Origin: CAYXEN01 sp964464035
GTDB taxonomy: Bacteria; Krumholzibacteriota; Krumholzibacteriia; WVZY01
Reading direction: 5' to 3'
Assembly (NCBI GenBank): GCA_964464035.1
Contig: CAYXEN010000054.1
Coordinates: 1 to 18,710 of the forward strand
DNA: 18,710 nt
Each line of letters starts with the position of its first letter. Within the stretch, counting starts at the first letter, position 1. Shown one piece after another: positions 7,301 through 14,433 of this stretch. The notes beneath the pieces are model-generated. The model worked only from the letters and a program-made list of their open reading frames with translations, was not told the DNA's origin and did no database searches. The position numbers were made by a program, and so were the translations under genes.

Positions 7301-7515
7301 TTGCCCATCGGAGAGAGCTCCGGCTTCCATACGCTGTGTTTCTTGCTCGTGGATTCGGCTTCCCTGGGAAAGGACATGAAGAACGCGATGAGAACCGGCA
7401 AAACCAGGGCGACGGTGCCGAGTGTGATCCATAGGCGTCGCCTGAAATTGTTGCCGGACGACGGCTTGGGATTACTGCACTTCGAAGAGGATGGGGCGGG
7501 ACGGGAGCGGTGCAT
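4372..7515 (-). CDS. Large secreted Asp-box (BNR) beta-propeller protein with C-terminal FlgD-Ig/sorting-like domain
   Basis: A 1047-aa protein. The N-terminus is a long basic segment followed by one hydrophobic helix (about 29-47), a signal peptide or signal anchor. Six Asp-box motifs (S-x-D-x-G-x-[TSN]-W) end at W167, W228, W283, W329, W394 and W455, predicting a six-bladed sialidase-type propeller. Next come a beta-rich domain with GNGYWEPGEQIEL (about 525-640), a jelly-roll-like region opening LDESFDG...LPSGW (about 648-835), and an ASH/HYDIN-like domain (about 845-945). The C-terminus (about 955-1047) has IAPNPFG, VWSVTGRKIRTL, WFGRNDRGE and SGVYYIRM, the pattern of FlgD-Ig/type-A sorting domains. 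It is therefore likely exported and possibly surface-anchored. Sialidase activity is not shown: the Asp boxes are structural and the catalytic arginine triad cannot be assigned here. ATG 7513-7515 is preceded by AAAGGAG (7523-7529). Confidence 0.85.
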   Translation of the reverse strand: MHRSRPAPSSSKCSNPKPSSGNNFRRRLWITLGTVALVLPVLIAFFMSFPREAESTSKKHSVWKPELSPMGKYARGDEKLPKLEELFPKGIGPRQVPGISTGFQGSDQMVHDPAISPDFQSETTIAKSGSQIVIGYNDYRGFTNYGTNYPGISLSGFSYSNDGGITWNDGGQLPLLTGVDKVWGDPDVKTWTDPGSGQNYFFYSSIYVTKDSLYSLCLHVSSDGGATWSTPREITTATSAVDFPDKLFMDVDAETGRIFVSWTNFGSSVTMRLTYSDDMGLTWNGPIVFSSSGQGSVPRADGASDYVYLTWKSGSNIVFTRSSDNGLTWSTPTNIVTGLNDPMNPYGSDRIHGFPSMDVDDATGNVYIVYAARQLAPDFSDIYFIASTDHGASWSNPRVISTSPGNDRGQFFPWITCDQAGSGISVIWYDQILGSGTSDLTDVFHTHSSDGGANWDCPTPLTDYPFHAELGNTSSQPNLGDYIQAVYDNGELYSAFARTEKTTIFEQPPDCYFDHSGSFPAAATIRYLGMNYNDIGCNTGNGYWEPGEQIELFVTIENYSACMRGISGITGTLVSLDPNVTVTAATQSFGSLGTVGSTTSNSSPFILTIDAATPCGEEVDFVLNLTSADGDAKIYFSQRVGIPVWNALLDESFDGVSSPNLPSGWTSNNTYGASNPWVTSTMYSSSGPNSAYCADIGSTSLNELVSPSLYIPWNAELVDVQFDVTHNIELDYERKAWDGALLKIRVEGKDYLAGSFSTLFEPFYPWQMNRQSSTDQRLQDLSCWASDVTPNFTHVHIQYPYLKGLNIQLVYAMSTDASVGTSSGIFVDNVRVQYISYDCTCADTPTLDSSPASVVFQAAPVNQTTCDTIRITNIGLGILQISSITGCTNSPFSIDTTMTSHTVLPGDTTLMKVCVTPTSAGQDSCTIVIASNDPAGPKTIPVKLEQVTAAAGLTPPLGTIAIAPNPFGSETSIRFSLPDRLPVTVEVWSVTGRKIRTLARDKVFGPGIQELHWFGRNDRGEAVASGVYYIRMRTPAGDRKARMVLLR

Positions 7516-7650
7516 GATGATTCTCCTTTCAGCGGCTTTCTCCGGCGACCAAAGCGGGTCCGGTCCTTATGACGTCATGGAGAATCCCCGCACCGGATCG
7601 ACGGTGGCCGATAGAAGGACATGAGTGCACTGTATCGATTGATTCCGTAA

Positions 7651-7679
7651 ATTATATCAGAAAGGCTGCATCTTGTAAA
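7651..7679 (-). promoter_or_regulatory. Sigma-70-type promoter for the propeller-protein gene
   Basis: On the minus strand: TTTACA (7674-7679), a 17-nt spacer and a perfect TATAAT (7651-7656), the latter extended by TG one base upstream. Transcription should begin near 7644 and give a leader of about 130 nt. The leader includes a TCCGGT/ACCGGA inverted repeat (7559-7564 and 7592-7597) and a TGACGTCA palindrome (7569-7576). Confidence 0.7.
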
Positions 7680-7720
7680 TACTTATTTAAAAGCAGGATA
7701 ACCTCTTAGACATTTCCCTG

Positions 7721-7749
7721 TTGACACCCGCTTGAATCAAACGTATATT
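7721..7749 (+). promoter_or_regulatory. Sigma-70-type promoter of the efflux operon
   Basis: A perfect TTGACA (7721-7726), a 17-nt spacer and TATATT (7744-7749). The transcription start is expected near 7756, giving a very short leader before the tetR ATG at 7774. It is divergent from the promoter at 7651-7679, with about 40 bp between the two -35 elements. Confidence 0.8.
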
Positions 7750-7765
7750 TCAATCATTTGATTGA
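7750..7765. promoter_or_regulatory. Probable TetR operator, TCAATCA-tt-TGATTGA
   Basis: A perfect 7-bp inverted repeat with a 2-nt centre abuts the -10 element and covers the expected transcription start. It ends eight bases before the ATG. Occupation would block polymerase, as expected for an autoregulated TetR-family gene. A related half-site motif (TTGAATCAA) lies in the -35/-10 spacer at 7732-7740. That the neighbouring TetR protein binds here is inference from position and symmetry. Confidence 0.7.
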
Positions 7766-7773
7766 GGCGAATC

Positions 7774-8409
7774 ATGGCCATTGAAACCGACACCAAGATA
7801 AGAATCCTCGACACCGCTGAGAAGCTCTTTGCGACCCAGGGGTTCGCCGCCACTTCGATACGGCAGATCGTCAAGGCGGCCGGCGTGAATATCGCCGCCA
7901 TTCATTATCATTTCGGATCCAAGGAAAGCCTGATCGAGGCTGTCCTCGCAAGAAAGGCGGCGCCTGTCAACAAGGAGCGTCTCCGGCTCCTGGACGAGCT
8001 CGAGAAAAAGCATGCCGGCAAGACCCTCCCCGTAGAGGGAGTGATCGAGGCGTTCATCGCTCCGGTCATACGCATGCAGCACGGCAAGAACGACCGGCTT
8101 TTCCCCCAGCTCATGGGACGCACGCTCAACGAAGCCGACGAGAAAATGTACCAGATGGTGCATCGGATATTCGGCGAGGTGATAACCAGGTTCGTCCGGG
8201 CTTTCCGGCTGGCGGTGCCGGATATTCCGCAGGACGAGCTCATCAGCCGGATTCACTTCATGATAGGCGTGATGGCCTTCGCCACGTTCGTACCCAAGAA
8301 CAAGGTGTTCGAGAATCTTCAATCGAGCGGCCCCGGCAGCCCGGAAGTATTCATCGAAAGACTAGTGAGGTTCACCGCCGCCGGTATGAAAGCCACCTTG
8401 GACGAATAG
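7774..8409 (+). CDS. TetR/AcrR-family repressor of the efflux operon
   Basis: A 211-aa protein. The N-terminal TetR DNA-binding domain has IRILDTAEKLFATQGFAATS, then the HTH core IRQIVKAAGVNIAAIHYHFGSKESL. The wording NIAAIHYHFGSKE and the long helical C-terminal part resemble the CecR-like (DUF1956) subgroup. The ATG at 7774 is preferred over an in-frame TTG at 7762 because the TTG lies inside the operator, about 6 nt from the expected transcription start. GAGG (7764-7767) is suitably spaced for the ATG. It is the first gene of the operon, with 14 nt to the next, so it should repress itself and the pump genes until an efflux substrate or metabolite binds its C-terminal pocket. Confidence 0.92.
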   Translation: MAIETDTKIRILDTAEKLFATQGFAATSIRQIVKAAGVNIAAIHYHFGSKESLIEAVLARKAAPVNKERLRLLDELEKKHAGKTLPVEGVIEAFIAPVIRMQHGKNDRLFPQLMGRTLNEADEKMYQMVHRIFGEVITRFVRAFRLAVPDIPQDELISRIHFMIGVMAFATFVPKNKVFENLQSSGPGSPEVFIERLVRFTAAGMKATLDE

Positions 8410-8423
8410 AGGAAGGCGATTGG

Positions 8424-9911
8424 ATGAAACCAAGTGTATTGCTGAGTGTCATCACTTTATCCCTCCCTGCCCTGTTGATCGCCGGTTGCGCTTCACCTCC
8501 CCGCTACGAACGCCCGGCGATGGACTTGAAGATTCCATCGGAGTGGTCGGTCCCCGCAAAGGCGGCGACTGATTCAACGGCCGCCGAACAATGGTGGAGA
8601 TCCTTCGGAGATTCGACGCTCGGCAGGGTCGTCGACGAGGCGCTCAGGAACAACTACAATATAAAAGCTGCGGCCGCACGCGTGCGCGCCGCAGCAGCGC
8701 TGGCCCGCATATCCGGCGCCGACATGCTGCCAAACGCCTCGCTCAGTCTCCAGGCGTCGAGGCGGAGACAAAACCTGATAGGTATCCCGATCCCCTTCAA
8801 GGGCGACATCATAACGACGTGGTCGAATTCCATGGGAGTATCTCTCGACCTGTCATGGGAAATCGATCTATGGGGAAGGATCCGATCCGGCAAGTCGGCT
8901 GCCCTGGCGGATCTGGAGGCCGGTTGGGCGGATCTCGAAGCGACGAGGCTCTCGATCGCGGGACAGACGATGAAAGCCTGCTTCGCCCTCATCGAGGCGG
9001 GGATGCAGCTGGATCTCGCCGAAGAGACCGTAGAGAACTACAGATTGTCGGCCGAACAGGTACAGAGCCGCTACAGGAGAGGCCTGAGGACGGCCCTCGA
9101 CCTCCACCTCGCCCTGGCAAATCTTGCGAGCGCCCAGTCCCTTCTCGAAGCCCGAAAGATCCAGCTGGACCAGGCGAAACGCCAGCTCGAGATCCTTCTC
9201 GGCCGCTATCCCGGCGCCAGGATAACCGCGGGCAAGAGACTTCCAAGTATCGACCGTCCGGTGCCCGCGGGATTGCCCAGCGAACTGCTCATAAGGAGAC
9301 CCGACCTCATCGCGGCGGAGCGCCGCTACGCCGCCGCGCGAAGGCGGGTTTCGGCAGCGCGGCGCGCCTTTTTCCCCCAGGTAAGACTCACGAGCAGCGG
9401 CGGCACACTCAGCAACCAGCTCAAGGACCTGGCCAACGGAGACCTAAGCGTCTGGAACGTGGCGGCCGGCGTCTTCCAACCGGTATTCCAGGGGGGGCGC
9501 CTCATGGGGAACTTGTCGCAATCGAAGGCTCTAGCAGACCAGGCCCTGGCCGGCTACGCCCAAACTCTGCTCAATGCATTCGGCGAAGTCGAATCCGCGC
9601 TCTACGCCGAACATACTCTCGCCGCCAGAGAAGCCGCCGCCAAGAAAGCGGCGGAAGAATCGGAAGCAGCCAAGAATCTCGCCGAGGAGCAATACAGGCA
9701 GGGTCTCGTCGATTACATAACCGTACTCGAAGCGCAGCGTAGAGCCTTGAGCGCAGAGAGTGATTTCATTTCGATCCGCCGAGCGAGGCTCGACGCGCGA
9801 GTCAACCTTCACCTCGCCCTCGGAGGCGGTTTTCAATTGGAAAAAAAATGGAATGGTTTTCTCGAACTGATCGAGAAACGTGAAACGGAGGAAGGCGTTG
9901 AGAAAAAATAG
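8424..9911 (+). CDS. Outer-membrane efflux lipoprotein, NodT/OprM family (TolC-like)
   Basis: A 495-aa protein. A lipoprotein signal ends in LIAGC with acylated Cys22; Ala follows it, consistent with outer-membrane sorting. The remainder fits two outer-membrane efflux repeats: EWSVPAKAATDSTAAEQWWRSF at the N-terminus, the helical hairpin rich in Ala/Arg, and the family signature GLPSELLIRRPDLIAAERR followed by AAFFP-like RRAFFPQVRLTSSGG. It should form the trimeric channel that lets substrates leave the cell. ATG 8424 is preceded by AGAGGAAGG (8408-8416). The 3' end overlaps the adaptor start by a few codons, suggesting translational coupling. Confidence 0.94.
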   Translation: MKPSVLLSVITLSLPALLIAGCASPPRYERPAMDLKIPSEWSVPAKAATDSTAAEQWWRSFGDSTLGRVVDEALRNNYNIKAAAARVRAAAALARISGADMLPNASLSLQASRRRQNLIGIPIPFKGDIITTWSNSMGVSLDLSWEIDLWGRIRSGKSAALADLEAGWADLEATRLSIAGQTMKACFALIEAGMQLDLAEETVENYRLSAEQVQSRYRRGLRTALDLHLALANLASAQSLLEARKIQLDQAKRQLEILLGRYPGARITAGKRLPSIDRPVPAGLPSELLIRRPDLIAAERRYAAARRRVSAARRAFFPQVRLTSSGGTLSNQLKDLANGDLSVWNVAAGVFQPVFQGGRLMGNLSQSKALADQALAGYAQTLLNAFGEVESALYAEHTLAAREAAAKKAAEESEAAKNLAEEQYRQGLVDYITVLEAQRRALSAESDFISIRRARLDARVNLHLALGGGFQLEKKWNGFLELIEKRETEEGVEKK

Positions 9912-11115
9912 GCTTCACGTGATTATCGCGACAGGCGTGCTTCTGGCCGGCGCCCTCGCGGCGGTGATTCTCATAAGATCGCGCCCTCCCGTGCCCACGC
10001 GCCCCATGCGCGAATACGCTCCCGTAGTGCGGGTCATAACCGCGGAGGAGAAGCAGCACAGGGTGCTCATCTCCGCCCAGGGCACGGTCGAACCACGAAC
10101 GGAAAGCAACCTCGTGGCCGAAGTAGCCGGACGCGTCGTAGAGACGGCTCAGAATTTCGCCACCGGCGCATTCTTCAAGAAAGGCGACATGCTCCTCAAG
10201 ATCGATCCACGCGACTACGAGCTCGCCGTGGTGACCGCGCGGGGACAAGTCGCACAGGCCAGAGTCCGACTCGAGACCGAAGAGGCGCAGGCCAAGGTTG
10301 CGCGGGAAGAATGGAAGCGCCTCGGCGGCGGCGACGATTCCCCGCTGGCCACCAGGGAGCTCCAGCTCGAGGAAGCGAAGGCGGCTCTCGCCGCAGCGGA
10401 AGCCTCGCTGGAGTTGGCCCGCCGCAACCTGGAACGCACGATCATAAGGGCTCCCTACGACGGCAGGGTACGCAAGAAATTGGTCGATCTCGGTCAATAC
10501 GTCGCCCCGGGAACGCCCGTGGCGGGCATCTACGCCATCGATTACGTCGAGATCCGCCTTCCCATCCGGGATTCCGAGCTGGCCTTTCTGGACTTCCCGC
10601 CCGCGGCGAGCGCGAAAGGAAAGAAAACCGGCCCCAGCGTGTTTCTCCATGCCGACTATGCGGGAAAGAGGCACACGTGGACCGGGCGCATTGTAAGGGT
10701 CGAAGGAGAGATCGATCCGCTTACCCGGATGGTGAGGGTCGTCGCTCAAGTCGACGAACCATACGGTCGGGGCGCTTCGTCCGACAAGACGCCGCTGGCC
10801 GTGGGACTCTTCGTCGAAGCCGAGATCGAAGGAAAAGTGATCGACAGGGCCATTCTCGTACCCCGCTCGGCGGTGAGACCAGATAGCACCGTTCTCGTGG
10901 TTGATTCGGAGGATCGTATCCGTTTCCGCAAGGTCGACATATTCAGGATGGGCGAGCACGACGTGGTCGTTTCCGGCGGATTGCGTCCCGGAGAGAGAGT
11001 CTGCGTATCCTCCCCTGAAGCGCCGACCGACGGAATGCTGGTGAGAGTCCTCAATCCTGTTTCAAAGAGCCGGGTCTCCCCCGACAGCACGGCCGAAACG
11101 GCCATAAACGAGTAG
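9898..11115 (+). CDS. Efflux RND transporter periplasmic adaptor (HlyD/membrane fusion protein family)
   Basis: A 405-aa protein from the preferred TTG at 9898, which has GGAGG (9887-9891) six bases upstream. An upstream in-frame GTG at 9880 would add six residues but has no good ribosome binding site and overlaps the previous gene by 32 nt. One membrane helix (VIIATGVLLAGALAAVILI) anchors it in the inner membrane. Then come the lipoyl half-motifs (LVAEVAGRVVETAQNFATGAFFKKGD and IIRAPYDGRVRKKLVDLGQYV) around a long Ala/Glu-rich alpha-helical hairpin, followed by beta-barrel and membrane-proximal domains. It should connect the RND pump to the outer-membrane channel. Confidence 0.93.
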   Translation: MRKNRLHVIIATGVLLAGALAAVILIRSRPPVPTRPMREYAPVVRVITAEEKQHRVLISAQGTVEPRTESNLVAEVAGRVVETAQNFATGAFFKKGDMLLKIDPRDYELAVVTARGQVAQARVRLETEEAQAKVAREEWKRLGGGDDSPLATRELQLEEAKAALAAAEASLELARRNLERTIIRAPYDGRVRKKLVDLGQYVAPGTPVAGIYAIDYVEIRLPIRDSELAFLDFPPAASAKGKKTGPSVFLHADYAGKRHTWTGRIVRVEGEIDPLTRMVRVVAQVDEPYGRGASSDKTPLAVGLFVEAEIEGKVIDRAILVPRSAVRPDSTVLVVDSEDRIRFRKVDIFRMGEHDVVVSGGLRPGERVCVSSPEAPTDGMLVRVLNPVSKSRVSPDSTAETAINE

Positions 11116-11125
11116 AGGCAATCAG

Positions 11126-14100
11126 ATGAATCGCACGCTCGCATGGTTTGCATCAAACCCGGTCGTCGCCAACCTTCTCATGATCGTGATCCTGGGCGGC
11201 GGCATGATAACCGCGCCTTCGATAACCAAGGAGATATTCCCCGAGTTCACTCTCGACATGATAAGCATCTCGGTTCGCTACCTGGGTGCGGCGCCCGAGG
11301 AAGTCGAGGAAGGGGTCGTAGTGAGGATCGAGGAAGCGATTCAGGATCTCGAGGGGATAAAGAAGATCACGTCGACCGCCTCCGAAGGCATGGGCACCGT
11401 GATCGTAGAGGTCGAACCCGGGAGCGACGTTCGCAAGCTCATGGACGACATCAAGACCCGGGTGGATGGGATCGACACTTTTCCCGAGGAGACGGAAAAG
11501 CCCGTCATAACCGAGCTCACCAACCGGCGCCAGGTCATAGACGTGGCCGTGTACGGGGACGTGAGTGAAAAGACTCTCAAGATAATCGGGCAAAGGGTCA
11601 GAGACGACCTGGCCGCGATGCCCGGGATAACCCAGGTCCAGCTCGTCGCCGCCAAACCATACGAGGTCTCGATAGAAGTATCCGAGGAATCACTTCGAAG
11701 ATACGGGCTCACTTTCGACGAGGTGGCCAGGGCGGTGCGCGCCTCGTCCCTGGATCTTCCCGGCGGCTCCATCCGCACCCGAGGCGGCGAGATCCTCCTG
11801 CGCACCAAGGGGCAGGCCTACCGCGGCCGCGATTTCGAAAAACTCGTCCTCAGAACGATGCCCGACGGCACCCGCTTGCTCCTGGGCGACGTGGCCCGTG
11901 TGGTCGACGGATTCGCGGAAACGGACCAGGCGGCCCGTTTCGCCGGCAAGCCGGCGGTGGGGATACGGGTTTTCCGCGTAGGCGATCAGAACGCGATCGA
12001 GATCGCGAACAAGGTGAAGGAATACGTCTCCGAAGCACGAACCTGGATGCCCGAGGGCGTCCAGATAGAAGCATGGAACGATTTTTCGCGTATCCTGAGG
12101 GGGCGTCTCGATCTCATGCTGCGCAACGCACGAAACGGTTTCATCCTCGTGTTCATCATCCTCGCCCTGTTCCTGAGGCTCCGCCTCGCCTTCTGGGTGA
12201 GCCTCGGCATTCCCGTCTCGTTCCTGGGCGCCCTGTGGCTCATGCCGGTCTTCGGCGTCTCCATAAATCTCGTCTCCCTTTTCGCATTCATAGTGGTCCT
12301 GGGGATTGTCGTGGACGACGCGATCGTGATCGGAGAGAACATATTCAAGCACCATGAAAGAGGAGAGACCGGCCCGCTCGCTTCGGCCAGGGGAACCGCC
12401 GAGGTAGCCGTCCCCGTGGTGTTCGGCGTTCTCACGACCGTGGCTGCTTTCTTCCCCTTGCTCTTCGTCCCCGGGATCATGGGCAAGGTGATGCACGTAA
12501 TCCCCTTGATCGTCATTTCCGTCCTTCTCTTCTCCATCACCGAGGCTTTGTTCATTCTCCCGGCTCACCTGTCGCATATAAAAGAGTCGACTGATCCCAG
12601 CCGGGTGGAAAGAGCCTGGCGCCGTTTCCAGGACCGGTTCGCAGGTCTCGTCGACCGCTTCGTTTTCGAGGTATACAAGCCGTCCCTGGATCTGGCGCTC
12701 AGGTATCGTTACGCCACCGTCGCCGGAGCTGTCGCGCTCCTTCTCGTCACCGCGGGTCTCGTCGGCGGAGGTTATATCAAGTTTTTGTTTTTCCACCGTG
12801 TGGAGTCGGATTTCGTTTCCGCATCGCTCACCATGACCCCCGGAACCTCGATCGACGAGACCCGGGCCGCCATGGAGGAACTGGAGAGCAGCGCCCTTCG
12901 ACTCCGCGATGAACTAGCCAAATCCACCCCCGAGGGCGAGCCCAATCCCGTCAAACACATCTTCACGGCTATCGGCGACCAGCCCCTGACGGCTAGAAGG
13001 GACATGCACGGCGCCACTAAGAACTTCGCGATGAGCAACGTGGGAGAATTGATAATCGAGCTCACGCCATCCGAGCAAAGGCGGATTTCGAGCGCCGAGG
13101 TGGTCAATCGCTGGAGAAAAATGGCGCCGCCGATACCCGACGCGGAAGAATTGAAGTTTGCGTCCAGCATCTTCTCGACGGGAGAGGCCGTGAACGTACA
13201 ACTCGCCGGCCTGGACCTGGCAGAGCTGAAAAGCGCAGCCGACGAAGTCAAGAAGGCTCTTGCGAATTACGAGGGTGTCTTCGACATAACCGATTCTTTC
13301 CGGCGCGGCAAGCGCGAGGTCAAACTCTCGCTGAAGCCCGCCGCCGAAACCTATGGGATCACCCTCGCCGAACTCGCCCGCCAGGTGCGGCAGGCCTTCT
13401 ACGGCGAAGAAGCCCAGAGAATCCAGCGGGGCCGAGACGATATCCGTGTCATGGTCCGGTATCCGGAGAAGGATAGGAAATCGCTCGCCTCCCTCGAGAA
13501 CATGCGGATCAGGACGAGCGGCGGGCTGGAGGTGCCGTTCCCGCTCGTCGCCTCGGCGAGGATAGGAAGAGGCTATTCCGAGATCAAGCGGGTTGACCGC
13601 AAGCGAGTCATCAACGTCACGGCGGACGTGGATCCCTCGACAGGCAATGCCGACGAGATTCTCGCCGATCTCAAGACGAAAGTGCTTCCCGGAATCATGA
13701 GCCGGTATCCGGGGATCTCCTATTCTTTCGAGGGAGAGCGAAGAGAACAGGCCGAGACCATGAAGGGTCTGATTCGGGGTTTCCTGATCGCCCTTCTCGT
13801 GATATTCGCCATGATGGCGATTCCGTTCAAATCGTATATCCAGCCCTTGATAGTGATGTCGGTGATACCGTTCGGGTTCGTGGGGGCGGTATGGGGACAC
13901 TTGCTGATGGGGTTCAATCTCTCCATCATTTCGCTCTTCGGCTTCGTCGCCCTCACCGGCGTCGTTGTGAACGACAGCATCGTTCTGGTTCATTACGTGA
14001 ACCGGCGCCGTAGCGAGGGTGTCCGTTTCCTCCAAGCGGTCAGAGACGCAGGGCTTTACCGTTTTCGACCGATAATACTGACCTCGCTCACGACATTCGC

Positions 14101-14323
14101 CGGGCTCACTCCGCTGCTGCTGGAACGGAGCATCCAGGCCCGTTTCCTCATTCCCATGGCCGTGTCGCTCGCATTCGGCGTGCTGTTCGCAACGTTCATC
14201 ACACTCATCCTCGTGCCGGCGCTTTACATCATCCTGGAGGACATAAAGGGGATCGTGACGAGAAGCCTCGGCTTGCAGAGGTCCCCGCAAGCGGCTCTTC
14301 CGGAAGCCGGCGGGCGGGAGTGA
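11126..14323 (+). CDS. RND-family (AcrB-like) inner-membrane efflux pump
   Basis: A 1065-aa protein, near the usual length of hydrophobe/amphiphile RND pumps. It begins with the cytoplasmic helix and TM1 (LAWFASNPVVANLLMIVIL), followed by the porter domain. The proton-relay pair in TM4 is present (VDDAIVIGEN, D397/D398, equivalent to AcrB D407/D408). The repeat half has the GVVVNDSIVLVHYVN motif, where Asn949 stands at the position of AcrB Lys940. The ATG is preceded by AGAGG (11114-11118) and starts 10 nt after the adaptor stop. It should use the proton gradient to expel hydrophobic or amphiphilic compounds through the adaptor and channel encoded just upstream. Substrate cannot be told from sequence. 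Confidence 0.95.
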   Translation: MNRTLAWFASNPVVANLLMIVILGGGMITAPSITKEIFPEFTLDMISISVRYLGAAPEEVEEGVVVRIEEAIQDLEGIKKITSTASEGMGTVIVEVEPGSDVRKLMDDIKTRVDGIDTFPEETEKPVITELTNRRQVIDVAVYGDVSEKTLKIIGQRVRDDLAAMPGITQVQLVAAKPYEVSIEVSEESLRRYGLTFDEVARAVRASSLDLPGGSIRTRGGEILLRTKGQAYRGRDFEKLVLRTMPDGTRLLLGDVARVVDGFAETDQAARFAGKPAVGIRVFRVGDQNAIEIANKVKEYVSEARTWMPEGVQIEAWNDFSRILRGRLDLMLRNARNGFILVFIILALFLRLRLAFWVSLGIPVSFLGALWLMPVFGVSINLVSLFAFIVVLGIVVDDAIVIGENIFKHHERGETGPLASARGTAEVAVPVVFGVLTTVAAFFPLLFVPGIMGKVMHVIPLIVISVLLFSITEALFILPAHLSHIKESTDPSRVERAWRRFQDRFAGLVDRFVFEVYKPSLDLALRYRYATVAGAVALLLVTAGLVGGGYIKFLFFHRVESDFVSASLTMTPGTSIDETRAAMEELESSALRLRDELAKSTPEGEPNPVKHIFTAIGDQPLTARRDMHGATKNFAMSNVGELIIELTPSEQRRISSAEVVNRWRKMAPPIPDAEELKFASSIFSTGEAVNVQLAGLDLAELKSAADEVKKALANYEGVFDITDSFRRGKREVKLSLKPAAETYGITLAELARQVRQAFYGEEAQRIQRGRDDIRVMVRYPEKDRKSLASLENMRIRTSGGLEVPFPLVASARIGRGYSEIKRVDRKRVINVTADVDPSTGNADEILADLKTKVLPGIMSRYPGISYSFEGERREQAETMKGLIRGFLIALLVIFAMMAIPFKSYIQPLIVMSVIPFGFVGAVWGHLLMGFNLSIISLFGFVALTGVVVNDSIVLVHYVNRRRSEGVRFLQAVRDAGLYRFRPIILTSLTTFAGLTPLLLERSIQARFLIPMAVSLAFGVLFATFITLILVPALYIILEDIKGIVTRSLGLQRSPQAALPEAGGRE

Positions 14324-14330
14324 CCGATAC

Positions 14331-14349
14331 GCCGGCAATCAAAGCCGGC
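14331..14349. repeat. GCCGGC-N7-GCCGGC hairpin after the RND gene
   Basis: A perfect 6-bp GC-only stem with a 7-nt loop lies 7 nt after the pump gene's stop codon. No T tract follows on the plus strand, so it may stabilise the mRNA 3' end or act as a weak terminator. Confidence 0.4.
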
Positions 14350-14369
14350 TGACTTCCCGCCGCATGCCG

Positions 14370-14409
14370 CAAAACAAGAAGGGCGTAACCGCTCGAGCGG
14401 CCACGCCCT
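14370..14409 (-). terminator. Intrinsic terminator of the heme-barrel gene
   Basis: On the minus strand, outer arms AGGGCGT/ACGCCCT (14403-14409 with 14380-14386) enclose a CCGCTCGAGCGG palindrome (14389-14400). They are followed by TCTTGTTTTG. It lies 25 nt after the stop codon at 14434. It may also block rightward read-through from the efflux operon, although no T tract is present on that side. Confidence 0.75.
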
Positions 14410-14433
14410 CCATCTGCCTGCAGGTGCTTGAAC

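Noticed and set aside
4372..7515. Calling the propeller protein an active exo-alpha-sialidase
   Set aside because: Asp boxes are structural and occur in many non-sialidase propellers; the catalytic Arg triad and Tyr/Glu pair could not be identified by eye.
7762..7773. TTG at 7762 as the tetR start
   Set aside because: It lies inside the palindromic operator and about 6 nt from the expected transcription start; the ATG at 7774 has a suitable GAGG.
9802..10959. Long minus-strand open frame (385 codons) under the adaptor gene
   Set aside because: It is antisense to a well-supported HlyD-type gene, has a low-complexity charged translation and matches no family I know. It is a shadow of biased codon use.
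12914..14338. Long minus-strand open frame (474 codons) under the RND gene
   Set aside because: His/Asp/Arg-rich translation antisense to an intact RND pump, with no recognisable domain.
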